Shown piece after piece: positions 10,109 to 18,532 of a stretch of DNA of 42,677 bases (the stretch's first letter is position 1; each line of letters opens with the position of its first letter). This stretch comes from an uncultured Bacteroidota bacterium (GTDB lineage: Bacteria; Bacteroidota; Bacteroidia; Flavobacteriales; TMED113), in contig CACAKI010000006.1 in NCBI GenBank assembly GCA_902533035.1, forward strand, positions 1 to 42,677, read 5' to 3'. Under the pieces are notes generated by a model. That model made no database searches. It was not told the DNA's origin and was given only the letters and a program-made list of their open reading frames with translations. Made by a program: the position numbers and the translations under genes.

Positions 10109-10137
10109 CAAATATATAATTTTTTTAAATGCAACAA
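10109..10137 (-). promoter_or_regulatory. Promoter of the MerC-like gene (TTG-N18-TATATTTG)
   Basis: Minus strand TTG (10137-10135), 18-nt spacer, TATATTTG (10116-10109). Confidence 0.65.
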
Positions 10138-10148
10138 TGTTGCATTTA
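10126..10148. promoter_or_regulatory. Perfect palindromic operator candidate TAAATGCAAC-AAT-GTTGCATTTA
   Basis: 10-bp perfect inverted repeat with 3-bp centre, overlapping the -33 element of the minus-strand promoter. Confidence 0.7.
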
Positions 10149-10203
10149 ATGGTTTATAAAGTTTTATCTTATTAAAAAACAACTTTCTTAAAAGAAGAAT
10201 GTT

Positions 10204-10211
10204 TATATTTG
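10204..10211 (+). promoter_or_regulatory. Putative -7 element (TATATTTG) of the HMA-domain gene
   Basis: Exact TAnnTTTG match about 60 bp upstream of ATG 10270; no clear -33 TTG. Confidence 0.5.
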
Positions 10212-10269
10212 AAATGTGAATTAGCTACTTATAAGCTATAAAATGATTATTAAATTTAAGATATAAATT

Positions 10270-10701
10270 ATGGTTACAACAAATAGGTTTTTTATAATTA
10301 CAGCAGCATTATTTTTTATTTCATTTACTTTATTTTCTCAGAAAAAAACTATGAAAATCAAAATTGATGGAATGCACTGTGCGGCTGGATGTGCTATGTA
10401 TATACAGAATGAGTTAAATAACATGGATGGTGTTGTTGAGGCAAATATTAATTTCACTGAATCAGCAGGAGAGATAATATTAAAAAAACGAACTAAAGAA
10501 GAAGAAGTGCTTTCTTTTGTGAATGATCTTAAAGGTGGTGCTTATCAAGCTTCAATTTTAAAAGATGAAGTTAAATCTTGTAGTAAAGGAAAATCATGCT
10601 GTAAAAAAACAGGTAATAAGGTTGAGAATTGTGATAAAAAATCTTCTGGATGTTGTAGTAGCTCTAGTTCAAAAAAAGAGTGTTCAAAAAACAAAAAATA
10701 A
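10270..10701 (+). CDS. Heavy-metal-associated (HMA) domain protein with Cys/Lys/Ser-rich tail
   Basis: 143 aa; signal peptide; MKIKIDGMHCAAGCAMYIQNELNNMDGVVEANINF HMA core; tail CSKGKSCCKKTGNKVENCDKKSSGCCSSSSSKKEC. Confidence 0.85.
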   Translation: MVTTNRFFIITAALFFISFTLFSQKKTMKIKIDGMHCAAGCAMYIQNELNNMDGVVEANINFTESAGEIILKKRTKEEEVLSFVNDLKGGAYQASILKDEVKSCSKGKSCCKKTGNKVENCDKKSSGCCSSSSSKKECSKNKK

Positions 10702-10716
10702 CACTTAATTTTATTC

Positions 10717-11751
10717 ATGAAATCATCTAGGCTGTTTTCTAAATTAGCCAAGCTTGCTTTATTATTTACATATTTTATTGTTTTAGCTGGAGGCTTTGTC
10801 AGAATGACGGGGTCTGGGATGGGTTGTCCAGATTGGCCTAAATGTTTTGGTTTTTTTGTTCCTCCAACTTCTGAATTTGAAATTACTTGGCAAAAAAATA
10901 TTGAATATAACATTGGTCAAATGTTAATTCATAATGATACTCTTTGGGTATCGCAAGGTAACTTTATTTCAAATACTAATTTTGATCGAAAAAATTGGGA
11001 GCCTTATAAAAAACATAATTATGCAAAATTTAATGCATTTCATACTTGGGCTGAGTATATTAATAGGTGTATTGGAGCCATAACTGGATTGTTTGTGTTA
11101 GCGTTATTCTTTCTTTCGATTTTTAAAAAAAATATGACATATGAATTTATAGGATCTTTAAGTCTATTGGTATTATTTGGATTACAAGCTTGGATTGGAG
11201 GTGAAGTTGTTTTCTCAGTACTGAATCCATTTAAAATAACAATACATATGTTTGTTGCATTAATTATAGTTTGTATTCTTTTTTTATTAATTCATATTAC
11301 ATCTAAATTGGATTCTCGGAAAATTATAACTTATCAAAAAAATATTAATTTTCTTCTAATCTTAACTTTGGTTTTTTCGTTAATTCAAATATTTTTTGGA
11401 ACTCAAGTAAGGGAGTTTGTTGACGGGTTATCTTCTGATAAATCCACTTGGATATATCAAATAGAAAACAGCCAAATTAAAATTCATCAGTTAATTGCTG
11501 TTTTTATTTTTATTTTTAATGTTTATTTATGTGTTTCTATAGCAGGAAAACACAATTCTATAAAACAAATTCCTAAAGAAGTATTCTTTATTCTAATTAC
11601 ATTAATTTGTTTAATGTTTAGTGGTGTGATTATGTTTGCTTTTAATTTTCCAGGCTTGGCTCAATTAACACATTTGTTTTCAGCATTTATTTTATTTGGA
11701 GCTCAGTTTAATCTTTTTTTGAAAATTAATTTTGGGAATTCCATTGAATAG
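10717..11751 (+). CDS. COX15/CtaA family heme A synthase
   Basis: 344 aa; VLAGGFVRMTGSGMGCPDWPKCFG, HTWAEYINRCIGA, IKIHQLIAV. Confidence 0.9.
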   Translation: MKSSRLFSKLAKLALLFTYFIVLAGGFVRMTGSGMGCPDWPKCFGFFVPPTSEFEITWQKNIEYNIGQMLIHNDTLWVSQGNFISNTNFDRKNWEPYKKHNYAKFNAFHTWAEYINRCIGAITGLFVLALFFLSIFKKNMTYEFIGSLSLLVLFGLQAWIGGEVVFSVLNPFKITIHMFVALIIVCILFLLIHITSKLDSRKIITYQKNINFLLILTLVFSLIQIFFGTQVREFVDGLSSDKSTWIYQIENSQIKIHQLIAVFIFIFNVYLCVSIAGKHNSIKQIPKEVFFILITLICLMFSGVIMFAFNFPGLAQLTHLFSAFILFGAQFNLFLKINFGNSIE

Positions 11752-12310
11752 TTTCAATAATTTTTTCTATATCTTTTTTATAAAAATCTATCACAGGTCT
11801 TAAAGAGTCTCTATTTATTTTGATCATTTTTTTTATAGTGCTAGGATACATTGACCCTCTTAAAAAGTGGTTTTTTTTATCTGTTACATAAAATTGAATT
11901 GGTGTAGCTACTTCTCCACTTAATTCATAAATTGTAAAATTTGAATTAACACCTGATGTTTCCCAAATGCCATCAGCTTTTCTATAATGACCTTCGTATA
12001 CTAAGTTATGAGCATCTTGAAGTAGAGAGTCTAGGTTGTTTTTAATCTTATGATAAGATAGATGAATGTTAATATTATTAGTTTCATTTGTTAAAGTAAT
12101 CCAGCAATTATTTTGAGGATTAATTGAAATTGTTAGATGCTCTGGTATTTCTACAGAAAAATTACAACTTTCAAAATCATGTATTTTGTATTTTTTTTCT
12201 GGAAAATCAATTCTAAAATGAGCATATGGAACAATTTTATTTTTTGTTGTACAAGAAAAAAATGTTATACAAAAAATATTTATAAGTAAGAAGTAAAGGT
12301 TAATTCTCAT
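11726..12310 (-). CDS. gldD: Gliding motility lipoprotein GldD
   Basis: 194 aa; lipobox near FFSC; YAHFRIDFPEKKY; next to gldE-ssb-mutY as in other Flavobacteriia. Confidence 0.88.
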   Translation of the reverse strand: MRINLYFLLINIFCITFFSCTTKNKIVPYAHFRIDFPEKKYKIHDFESCNFSVEIPEHLTISINPQNNCWITLTNETNNINIHLSYHKIKNNLDSLLQDAHNLVYEGHYRKADGIWETSGVNSNFTIYELSGEVATPIQFYVTDKKNHFLRGSMYPSTIKKMIKINRDSLRPVIDFYKKDIEKIIETIQWNSQN

Positions 12311-13568
12311 TGATTTTAACTTTTATTGAAGTGACTCTTTTTTTATTTGCCCCCTCTATTGTGAAATTCAAATTTTTCAATGAATATGTTTCTCCTTTTT
12401 CTGGAATCATTCCAAAGTTCTCTATTATAAATCCAGCTAATGTATCAGCATCACCTTTTTTTGCTTCAAATAGATTTTCATTTAATCCAGTAATTCGATA
12501 AAAATCTTTTAATGTAACTTTCCCTTGAAAGATATAAGTGTGAGTATCTAATTTAGAATAAATAATATCTTCTTGATCGAATTCATCACTAATTTCACCT
12601 ATAATTTCTTCAATTACATCTTCTAATGTAACAATCCCTGAAGTGCCTCCATATTCATCTACTACAATTACCATATGCTGTTTGATTTTTTTTATTTCTT
12701 TTAATAAATCATCTATTTTTTTAGTTTCAGGAACAAAAAATGGAGGTCTTAAAACAGATTTCCAATTAAAATTTTTATTTTCTAAATAAGGTAATAAATC
12801 TTTTATGTGAAGTACCCCTTTAATATTATCTAAATTATTTTCAAAAACAGGGATTCTAGAATATCCAGATTTCAAAATTTGTGTAATTAATTGATGAAAA
12901 GGAGTTTTTATTTCAATTGAAAACACATCTAGTCGTGATTTCATGATTTGCTTTACATCTGTTTTTCCAAATTGCACAATTCCTTCTAGAAATTTATTTT
13001 CTTCATCTTCTTCTTCATTAGAAGTTATATTGACGGCTTTTGATAAATTTTCTATAGATGGGTTTTCTTTATATTGTTCAAAAGAATTATTTAAAAAACC
13101 AGTTAATTTTATCAATAAATATGACAAAGGGGAAACAAGTTTAGAAATAATTTGTATGGGTATTGACATTTTCTTTGCGACAAATTTGGCATTGTTATTA
13201 GCAAATATTTTTGGTAAAACCTCTCCAAATAAAAGCAATATAAATGTTATAAAGATTATTTGAAATAAAGTTTCATTAAGAAAAGGTAGGATGCTATTTA
13301 TCAGATTACTTTCAAAGATATAAGCAGATAAAATTACAATAGCAATGTTAATTATATTATTTCCAATTAAAATAGTTGCTAATAAATTTTTCGGGTGATT
13401 TAAATGGCCAATAATTGTACGATCCCTTCTTGTATTAGATTTTTTTAATTCTAATAAATCAGAGGGACCTAGTGAAAAAAAAGCCACTTCAGATGCTGAC
13501 ACTAACCCCGAAGAGATGATTAGAAGTATCCAGAAAATAATTAAAAAATAAATTGAGGGGTCGTCCAA
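12300..13568 (-). CDS. gldE: Gliding motility-associated protein GldE (CorC/HlyC family)
   Basis: 422 aa; CNNM membrane domain, CBS pair (SGYSRIPVFENNLDNIKGVLHIKDLL; VVDEYGGTSGIVTLEDVIEEIIGEI), CorC_HlyC domain. Confidence 0.9.
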   Translation of the reverse strand: MDDPSIYFLIIFWILLIISSGLVSASEVAFFSLGPSDLLELKKSNTRRDRTIIGHLNHPKNLLATILIGNNIINIAIVILSAYIFESNLINSILPFLNETLFQIIFITFILLLFGEVLPKIFANNNAKFVAKKMSIPIQIISKLVSPLSYLLIKLTGFLNNSFEQYKENPSIENLSKAVNITSNEEEDEENKFLEGIVQFGKTDVKQIMKSRLDVFSIEIKTPFHQLITQILKSGYSRIPVFENNLDNIKGVLHIKDLLPYLENKNFNWKSVLRPPFFVPETKKIDDLLKEIKKIKQHMVIVVDEYGGTSGIVTLEDVIEEIIGEISDEFDQEDIIYSKLDTHTYIFQGKVTLKDFYRITGLNENLFEAKKGDADTLAGFIIENFGMIPEKGETYSLKNLNFTIEGANKKRVTSIKVKINEN

Positions 13569-13584
13569 TTTTATGCTAATTTAG

Positions 13585-14070
13585 TTAAAAAGGTAAATCA
13601 TCTCCATCGGATGATTCTGTTTCTTCTTCTTTCTTTTTTGAAGCTAATTCTTCGTTATCATTTTTTTCAGAAAATGAATTTTGGATTATAGGTTCTTTTT
13701 CTATTAAAGTTATATTTTCAAGGTTTGAAGTGACATCTTTTTTATTGTCGAGCATTTGAAAAGAGAATGATTTGATTTCTGTTGAATATCTTTTTTCTCC
13801 TGCATCATTCTCCCAAGAACGAGTTTCTAATTTTCCTTCTACTAATACTAAACTTCCTTTTCTCAAAAATTTACCTGCTGTTTCAGCAGATTTGTTCCAC
13901 ATGACAATTCTATGCCATTCTGTTTTTTCTACTTTATTTCCATTTCGATCCGTATATGATTCATCTGTTGCTATAGAGAAGTTAGCTACGGTTGAAGTTC
14001 CTACTTCACGAACGTCAGGGTCTTGACCCAACCTTCCAATTAATATTACTTTATTGAGCGAACCAGCCAT
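13585..14070 (-). CDS. ssb: Single-stranded DNA-binding protein
   Basis: 161 aa; MAGSLNKVILIGRLGQDPDVR; acidic tail ending DGDDLPF. Confidence 0.96.
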   Translation of the reverse strand: MAGSLNKVILIGRLGQDPDVREVGTSTVANFSIATDESYTDRNGNKVEKTEWHRIVMWNKSAETAGKFLRKGSLVLVEGKLETRSWENDAGEKRYSTEIKSFSFQMLDNKKDVTSNLENITLIEKEPIIQNSFSEKNDNEELASKKKEEETESSDGDDLPF

Positions 14071-14112
14071 TTTAATTTAGGTGTTTGTTATTAACAAATA
14101 TAGAAAATCCAA

Positions 14113-15174
14113 TTATGTAATTAAATATTCATCTAAATATTTTGAAATTGGTTTAGGAAAAGGGTATTGTGAAACCTCTTTAAAAGGGACTTTTAGTAAA
14201 ATACTTGATTTTTTTTCCTTTAATTTTGATGTAGTTATTTTCCAGAAAAATAAATTCAAATTTTGGTGTGATAATTTATGTTGTGTTTTTTTTATCAAAA
14301 CAAAGTCTTTTAATTTAAAATCTTTAAATAAAGATGCTAGGGATTGTATAATGAGTTTATGCCTTATTCCTTCATTTGTTTCTATCATAGGAAGTTCATA
14401 TAAATTTTTCCAAATATCATTTTGCAATCTTTTTTTTATATATAAATTTTGTTTACATGATATAATCAAATAATTTAAATTTCTTGTTTTTTTTGTTGTG
14501 TTTTTTTTTAATTTAACAGGTCTAGATTGTATGTTTTGAATTTTAAATGATTGACACATATTTTTAATAGGGCAAACATCACATTTTGGGTTTTTTATAG
14601 TGCAGTGAATTGATCCAAAATCCATTAAAGCTTGGTTATAATCTCCAATATTTTTTTTGGGTAATAACTTAAACGTTATTTTATGAATTTTTTTTTTCCC
14701 TCTAGATTGATTTATAGGATCAGAAATATTAAAAACTCTGCTTATTACTCTAAAAACATTACCATCTAGAACTGCTTTTTTTTCATTTTTGCAAATTGAA
14801 CTAATAGCTGATGCAGTATATTCACCAATTCCTTTTAGTTTTATAAGTTCATCATAATTATTTGGGAAGGTTTTGTTTTGTTTAACTAATAATTTTGCAT
14901 TGTTTAACATATTGATAGCTCTTGAATAATAACCAAGACCTTCCCATGTTTTCAAAACATTAGATTCTGTGGATTTTGAAAGTGATTTTAAATTCGGAAA
15001 TGTTTTAATAAAATTTAAATAATAATTTGTTCCTTGTGATATTTGTGTTTGTTGAAGGATTATTTCAGAGACCCATATTTTATAGGGCTCTTTTGTCTTT
15101 CTCCATGGTAAATTGCGTTTATTTTTTTTATACCAATGTAATATTAATTGGCTGAACATTTCATTATTTGTCAT
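14113..15174 (-). CDS. mutY: A/G-specific adenine glycosylase
   Basis: 353 aa; PYKIWVSEIILQQTQ, HhH LKGIGEYTASAI, FeS CTIKNPKCDVCPIKNMC. Confidence 0.95.
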   Translation of the reverse strand: MTNNEMFSQLILHWYKKNKRNLPWRKTKEPYKIWVSEIILQQTQISQGTNYYLNFIKTFPNLKSLSKSTESNVLKTWEGLGYYSRAINMLNNAKLLVKQNKTFPNNYDELIKLKGIGEYTASAISSICKNEKKAVLDGNVFRVISRVFNISDPINQSRGKKKIHKITFKLLPKKNIGDYNQALMDFGSIHCTIKNPKCDVCPIKNMCQSFKIQNIQSRPVKLKKNTTKKTRNLNYLIISCKQNLYIKKRLQNDIWKNLYELPMIETNEGIRHKLIIQSLASLFKDFKLKDFVLIKKTQHKLSHQNLNLFFWKITTSKLKEKKSSILLKVPFKEVSQYPFPKPISKYLDEYLIT

Positions 15175-15203
15175 GATTGTATTTAATATATTATTAAAAA
15201 TAG

Positions 15204-15211
15204 TATATTTG
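15204..15211 (+). promoter_or_regulatory. Putative -7 element (TATATTTG) for the HU gene
   Basis: Exact TAnnTTTG about 20 bp before the HU start; nearest TTG is 24 bp upstream, longer than usual. Confidence 0.45.
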
Positions 15212-15231
15212 CTGCCATAATTTTTATTGAA

Positions 15232-15519
15232 TTGACAAAATTAGAATTAGTAAAACAAATTTCTCAAAGGACGGGTATAGAGAGGCAGGATGTAGTTGCT
15301 GTTTTAGAATCGATGATGATTAATGTACAAGATTCTGTTGCTAATGGAGAAACAATTTACTTGAGAGGTTTTGGGAGTTTTGGACCTAAAAGAAAAGCGC
15401 AAAAAACAGCAAGAAATATTTCGAATAATACAACTATAATTATTCCGGAACATATAGCGCCATCTTTTAAGGCCTCAAAATCATTTATTCAAAAAGTTAT
15501 GCAAAAAAATAGTAAATAA
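15232..15519 (+). CDS. HU-family DNA-binding protein
   Basis: 95 aa, TTG start; MTKLELVKQISQRTGIERQDV ... YLRGFGSFGPKRKAQKTARN. Confidence 0.95.
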   Translation: MTKLELVKQISQRTGIERQDVVAVLESMMINVQDSVANGETIYLRGFGSFGPKRKAQKTARNISNNTTIIIPEHIAPSFKASKSFIQKVMQKNSK

Positions 15520-15532
15520 AAGTATTAGATAT

Positions 15533-15625
15533 ATGCCTAGTGGCTCAAAAAGAAAAAGACATAAGATTTCTACTCATAAACGAAAAAAACGTTTAAGAAA
15601 GAATAGACATAAAAAAAAGAAGTAA
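15533..15625 (+). CDS. 30-aa highly basic small protein, candidate ribosomal protein of bS22/mS38 (AURKAIP1/COX24) type
   Basis: Not in the ORF track. ATG to TAA gives MPSGSKRKRHKISTHKRKKRLRKNRHKKKK. Lies between HU and rng; pattern resembles mycobacterial bS22 and the mS38 C-terminus as I recall them. Confidence 0.75.
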   Translation: MPSGSKRKRHKISTHKRKKRLRKNRHKKKK

Positions 15626-15670
15626 TTTTTTTTTGTATACGGCCAGTATTAGGAAAAAAGATATTGTGGT

Positions 15671-17227
15671 GTGGCTAGTGAATTAATAGTTAGAAATAAC
15701 AGAGATAATATAGATGTTGCTTTATTGAAGAGTGGAAGGTTAGTAGAATTGCATAAAATACTACCTGAAAACAGTTTTTCAATAGGTGATATATATTTGG
15801 GTGAAGTTAAAAAAACCTCACCTCAGTTGAATGCAGCTTTTGTGAATGTTGGCTATGAAAAAGATGGATTTCTGCATTATCATGACTTAGGTCCTCAGTA
15901 TAATACTTTTTCGAATTTTGTAAAACAGACTATGTCTGCTAAGACTTCAAAATGGTCTCTTAATAATATAAAAACTTTTCCAAATTTAAATAAAGATGGC
16001 CTTATTGATGATGTTCTTAAAAAGAAGGAACATATACTTGTCCAGGTTTCTAAGGAGCCAATTTCCACCAAAGGCCCCAGAATAGTTAGTGAGATCTCAT
16101 TAGCTGGAAGATATGTGGTATTATTACCATTTTCTAATAGGATTTCGATATCACAAAAAATTAAATCTCAGGGAGAAAAAGATAGATTAAAGAAACTAAT
16201 CAAAAGTATTATTCCTAAAAATTTTGGAATGATAGTGAGAACAGTGGCTGAGGGTAAAAAAGTAGCAGAGTTAGATGCAGACCTTAGAGCTTTAATTAAT
16301 CAATGGAAAATAGTACATACTAAATTACGAAATGCTGAAACGGGAGCTAAAATATTTGGTGGTATTAGTAAACTATCCTCAATTTTAAGAGATATTTTGA
16401 ATGATTCTTTTAATAAGATAATAGTTGATGATACAGATTTATATAATGAGTTAAAATTATATTTACAAGATAACATTCCCTCAAAAGAAAAAATACTTTC
16501 TAAGTATAGTGGCTCACAGCCTATTTTTGATAGATTTCATATAGAAAAACAAATAAAAAGTTCATTTGGAAAAACAGTTTCTATGAAAAAGGGGTCCTAT
16601 TTAATTATAGAACATACTGAAGCTATGCATGTGATAGATGTTAATAGTGGAAATAGATATGTAAAAGAAACTTCCCAGGAAGAAAATGCTTTTCAAGTTA
16701 ATTTACAGGCAGCGGAAGAAATAGCACGACAACTTAGGTTAAGAGATATGGGAGGTATTATAGCTGTTGATTTTATTGATATGAATCTTGCTGCTAATAG
16801 AAAAAAATTAACAGATTCTTTAGTAGATTTTATGAAAGAAGATAGGGCAAAACATAAAATTTTACCTCCAAGTAGATTTGGAATTATTGAAATTACTAGG
16901 CAGAGAGTGAGGCCTGTTATGCAAATCCAGACAGATGAAAAAATGGATTATAAATATATTGAAGCTCCTATATTGATTATTGATGAGATAAAAGAAAAAT
17001 ATGAAATGTTAGCCTCCAAAAGAAATAAGTTATCTAAAAAAGGGATACATTATATTACTTTATGTGCTCATCCATTTGTTATCACGTATTTAAAGGCTGG
17101 CTTTCCTTCAATTAGAACTAAATGGTATTTTCAATATAAATTAAGGTTACATTTAAGGCCTAACAATTCCTATAAATTCTTACAATATACTTTCTTTGAC
17201 CCATCAAATAATACAATTACGTTTTAG
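15671..17227 (+). CDS. rng: Ribonuclease E/G family protein (RNase G)
   Basis: 518 aa, GTG start; S1-like IGDIYLGEVKKTSPQLNAAFVNVGYEKDGFLH; GGIIAVDFIDM; IIEITRQRVRP. Confidence 0.95.
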   Translation: MASELIVRNNRDNIDVALLKSGRLVELHKILPENSFSIGDIYLGEVKKTSPQLNAAFVNVGYEKDGFLHYHDLGPQYNTFSNFVKQTMSAKTSKWSLNNIKTFPNLNKDGLIDDVLKKKEHILVQVSKEPISTKGPRIVSEISLAGRYVVLLPFSNRISISQKIKSQGEKDRLKKLIKSIIPKNFGMIVRTVAEGKKVAELDADLRALINQWKIVHTKLRNAETGAKIFGGISKLSSILRDILNDSFNKIIVDDTDLYNELKLYLQDNIPSKEKILSKYSGSQPIFDRFHIEKQIKSSFGKTVSMKKGSYLIIEHTEAMHVIDVNSGNRYVKETSQEENAFQVNLQAAEEIARQLRLRDMGGIIAVDFIDMNLAANRKKLTDSLVDFMKEDRAKHKILPPSRFGIIEITRQRVRPVMQIQTDEKMDYKYIEAPILIIDEIKEKYEMLASKRNKLSKKGIHYITLCAHPFVITYLKAGFPSIRTKWYFQYKLRLHLRPNNSYKFLQYTFFDPSNNTITF

Positions 17228-18454
17228 CTTTTTGTAGTAGTAAATAATTGGTCCACAAAAAATTAATAAAATAATGGAACATATTATATAGCCGAACATT
17301 ACATTTTTATTTTCTGAGAAAAAATAAATAGAGAAAATAAAAATCAATGTCATTCTTATAATAGTGTTAATACTAACAAAAATACTAATAACACGACCTA
17401 TTTTTTTATTTGGTACATTGTCAAAAAGAAAGGAATTTCTTAATATTCTCACACCTGAATTAGAAAGCCCTAAGAAGATAGAGATTAAAAATAAAGAGAC
17501 TAAAGATGTATTACTTATCATTAAAAGAATAGAAAAAGCTGTTAAAATAATTAAAATTATTGTCAAGCGAATTTTATCTACGTACACTAACCACTTGTAA
17601 ACAAAAAAGCCTGAAATTAGTGCACCAGAGGCATAACACACATCAGTTATTGCAAAAACATATGCTCCTTTTTGATAAAAATTTTGAATTAAAAGAGGTA
17701 GGAGTGTAAACATTTCTGTTAAAATAAAAGCAAAAATAATGTGAGAACATACCCCATAAATTAATATTAAAGGATTCTTTTCAAGAAACTTGATGCCAAC
17801 TTCTAATCTTTTTAATACTGAGTTAGATTGTTTTTTAATTGTAGATGAAGAGAATTTGATATTGCTAATTATAAATGCCCCAATTAAATAAGTGATGCTA
17901 TCAATGATTAATATTTTTTCAATAGGCATTGGTTTTATGTTAATAAAACCCCATTCTAAACCTGATAATAAAATTGCAGCGAGCCCTCCAGCTGCTACTG
18001 TTGTAGATTGACCTACAATTTCTATGTAAGAATTAATTTTTACATAATTTTCTTTTTGACTGATTTCTTGGGCAAATGCATAAAGAGTTGGGTAATATAT
18101 TATATAATAAAAACATGTTGATGAAAAAACTAATGCAATTAAAATAATGGCAATATTGGTTGAGTTAAAATAAATTATACAAGTAGAAAATAAAAAAATG
18201 ACTAATCCTGTATAAAAGTTCAACTTTTCTAATATCATTTTACGATTATATCTATCAATAATAGTACCGGAATATAATCCCAAAAAAAGTCCTAAAAAAG
18301 TAACAATTCCGAATATTAGAGAAAATGTAGAATTTAAATCTAATGTGTTTGTAAAATACCAAGGTATTGCAATCATGCTTATTCCTGAAGAAACACCAGA
18401 AATAATATGTGATAAAAATAAAAGTAATAATCTATGATTGTTATTTTTAATCAT
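17204..18454 (-). CDS. MFS transporter
   Basis: 416 aa; about 12 hydrophobic segments; GLFLGLYSGTIIDRYNRKMIL MFS loop motif. Confidence 0.88.
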   Translation of the reverse strand: MIKNNNHRLLLLFLSHIISGVSSGISMIAIPWYFTNTLDLNSTFSLIFGIVTFLGLFLGLYSGTIIDRYNRKMILEKLNFYTGLVIFLFSTCIIYFNSTNIAIILIALVFSSTCFYYIIYYPTLYAFAQEISQKENYVKINSYIEIVGQSTTVAAGGLAAILLSGLEWGFINIKPMPIEKILIIDSITYLIGAFIISNIKFSSSTIKKQSNSVLKRLEVGIKFLEKNPLILIYGVCSHIIFAFILTEMFTLLPLLIQNFYQKGAYVFAITDVCYASGALISGFFVYKWLVYVDKIRLTIILIILTAFSILLMISNTSLVSLFLISIFLGLSNSGVRILRNSFLFDNVPNKKIGRVISIFVSINTIIRMTLIFIFSIYFFSENKNVMFGYIICSIILLIFCGPIIYYYKKLKRNCII

Positions 18455-18532
18455 AGGTGCAAATTCGGTTTTTTATTACTAAATTCTATTAAAATAAATG
18501 TTTATTTTTTCAAAATACTAGAATTGTTTTAA

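Noticed and set aside
10223-10244. TAGCT...AGCTA short inverted repeat before the HMA gene
   Set aside because: Only 5-bp arms in AT-rich sequence; expected by chance.
10545-10913. 122-aa minus-strand ORF over the HMA tail and COX15 start
   Set aside because: Composition reflects the antisense of the Cys/Lys-rich tail and the COX15 N-terminus; no independent evidence.
12310-13263. Plus-strand ORFs opposite gldE (and 13772-14026 opposite ssb)
   Set aside because: Shadow frames; the minus-strand genes have clear motifs.
14081-14473. 130-aa plus-strand ORF antisense to mutY
   Set aside because: Cys/Phe-rich product typical of an antisense AT-rich frame; mutY is intact on the other strand.
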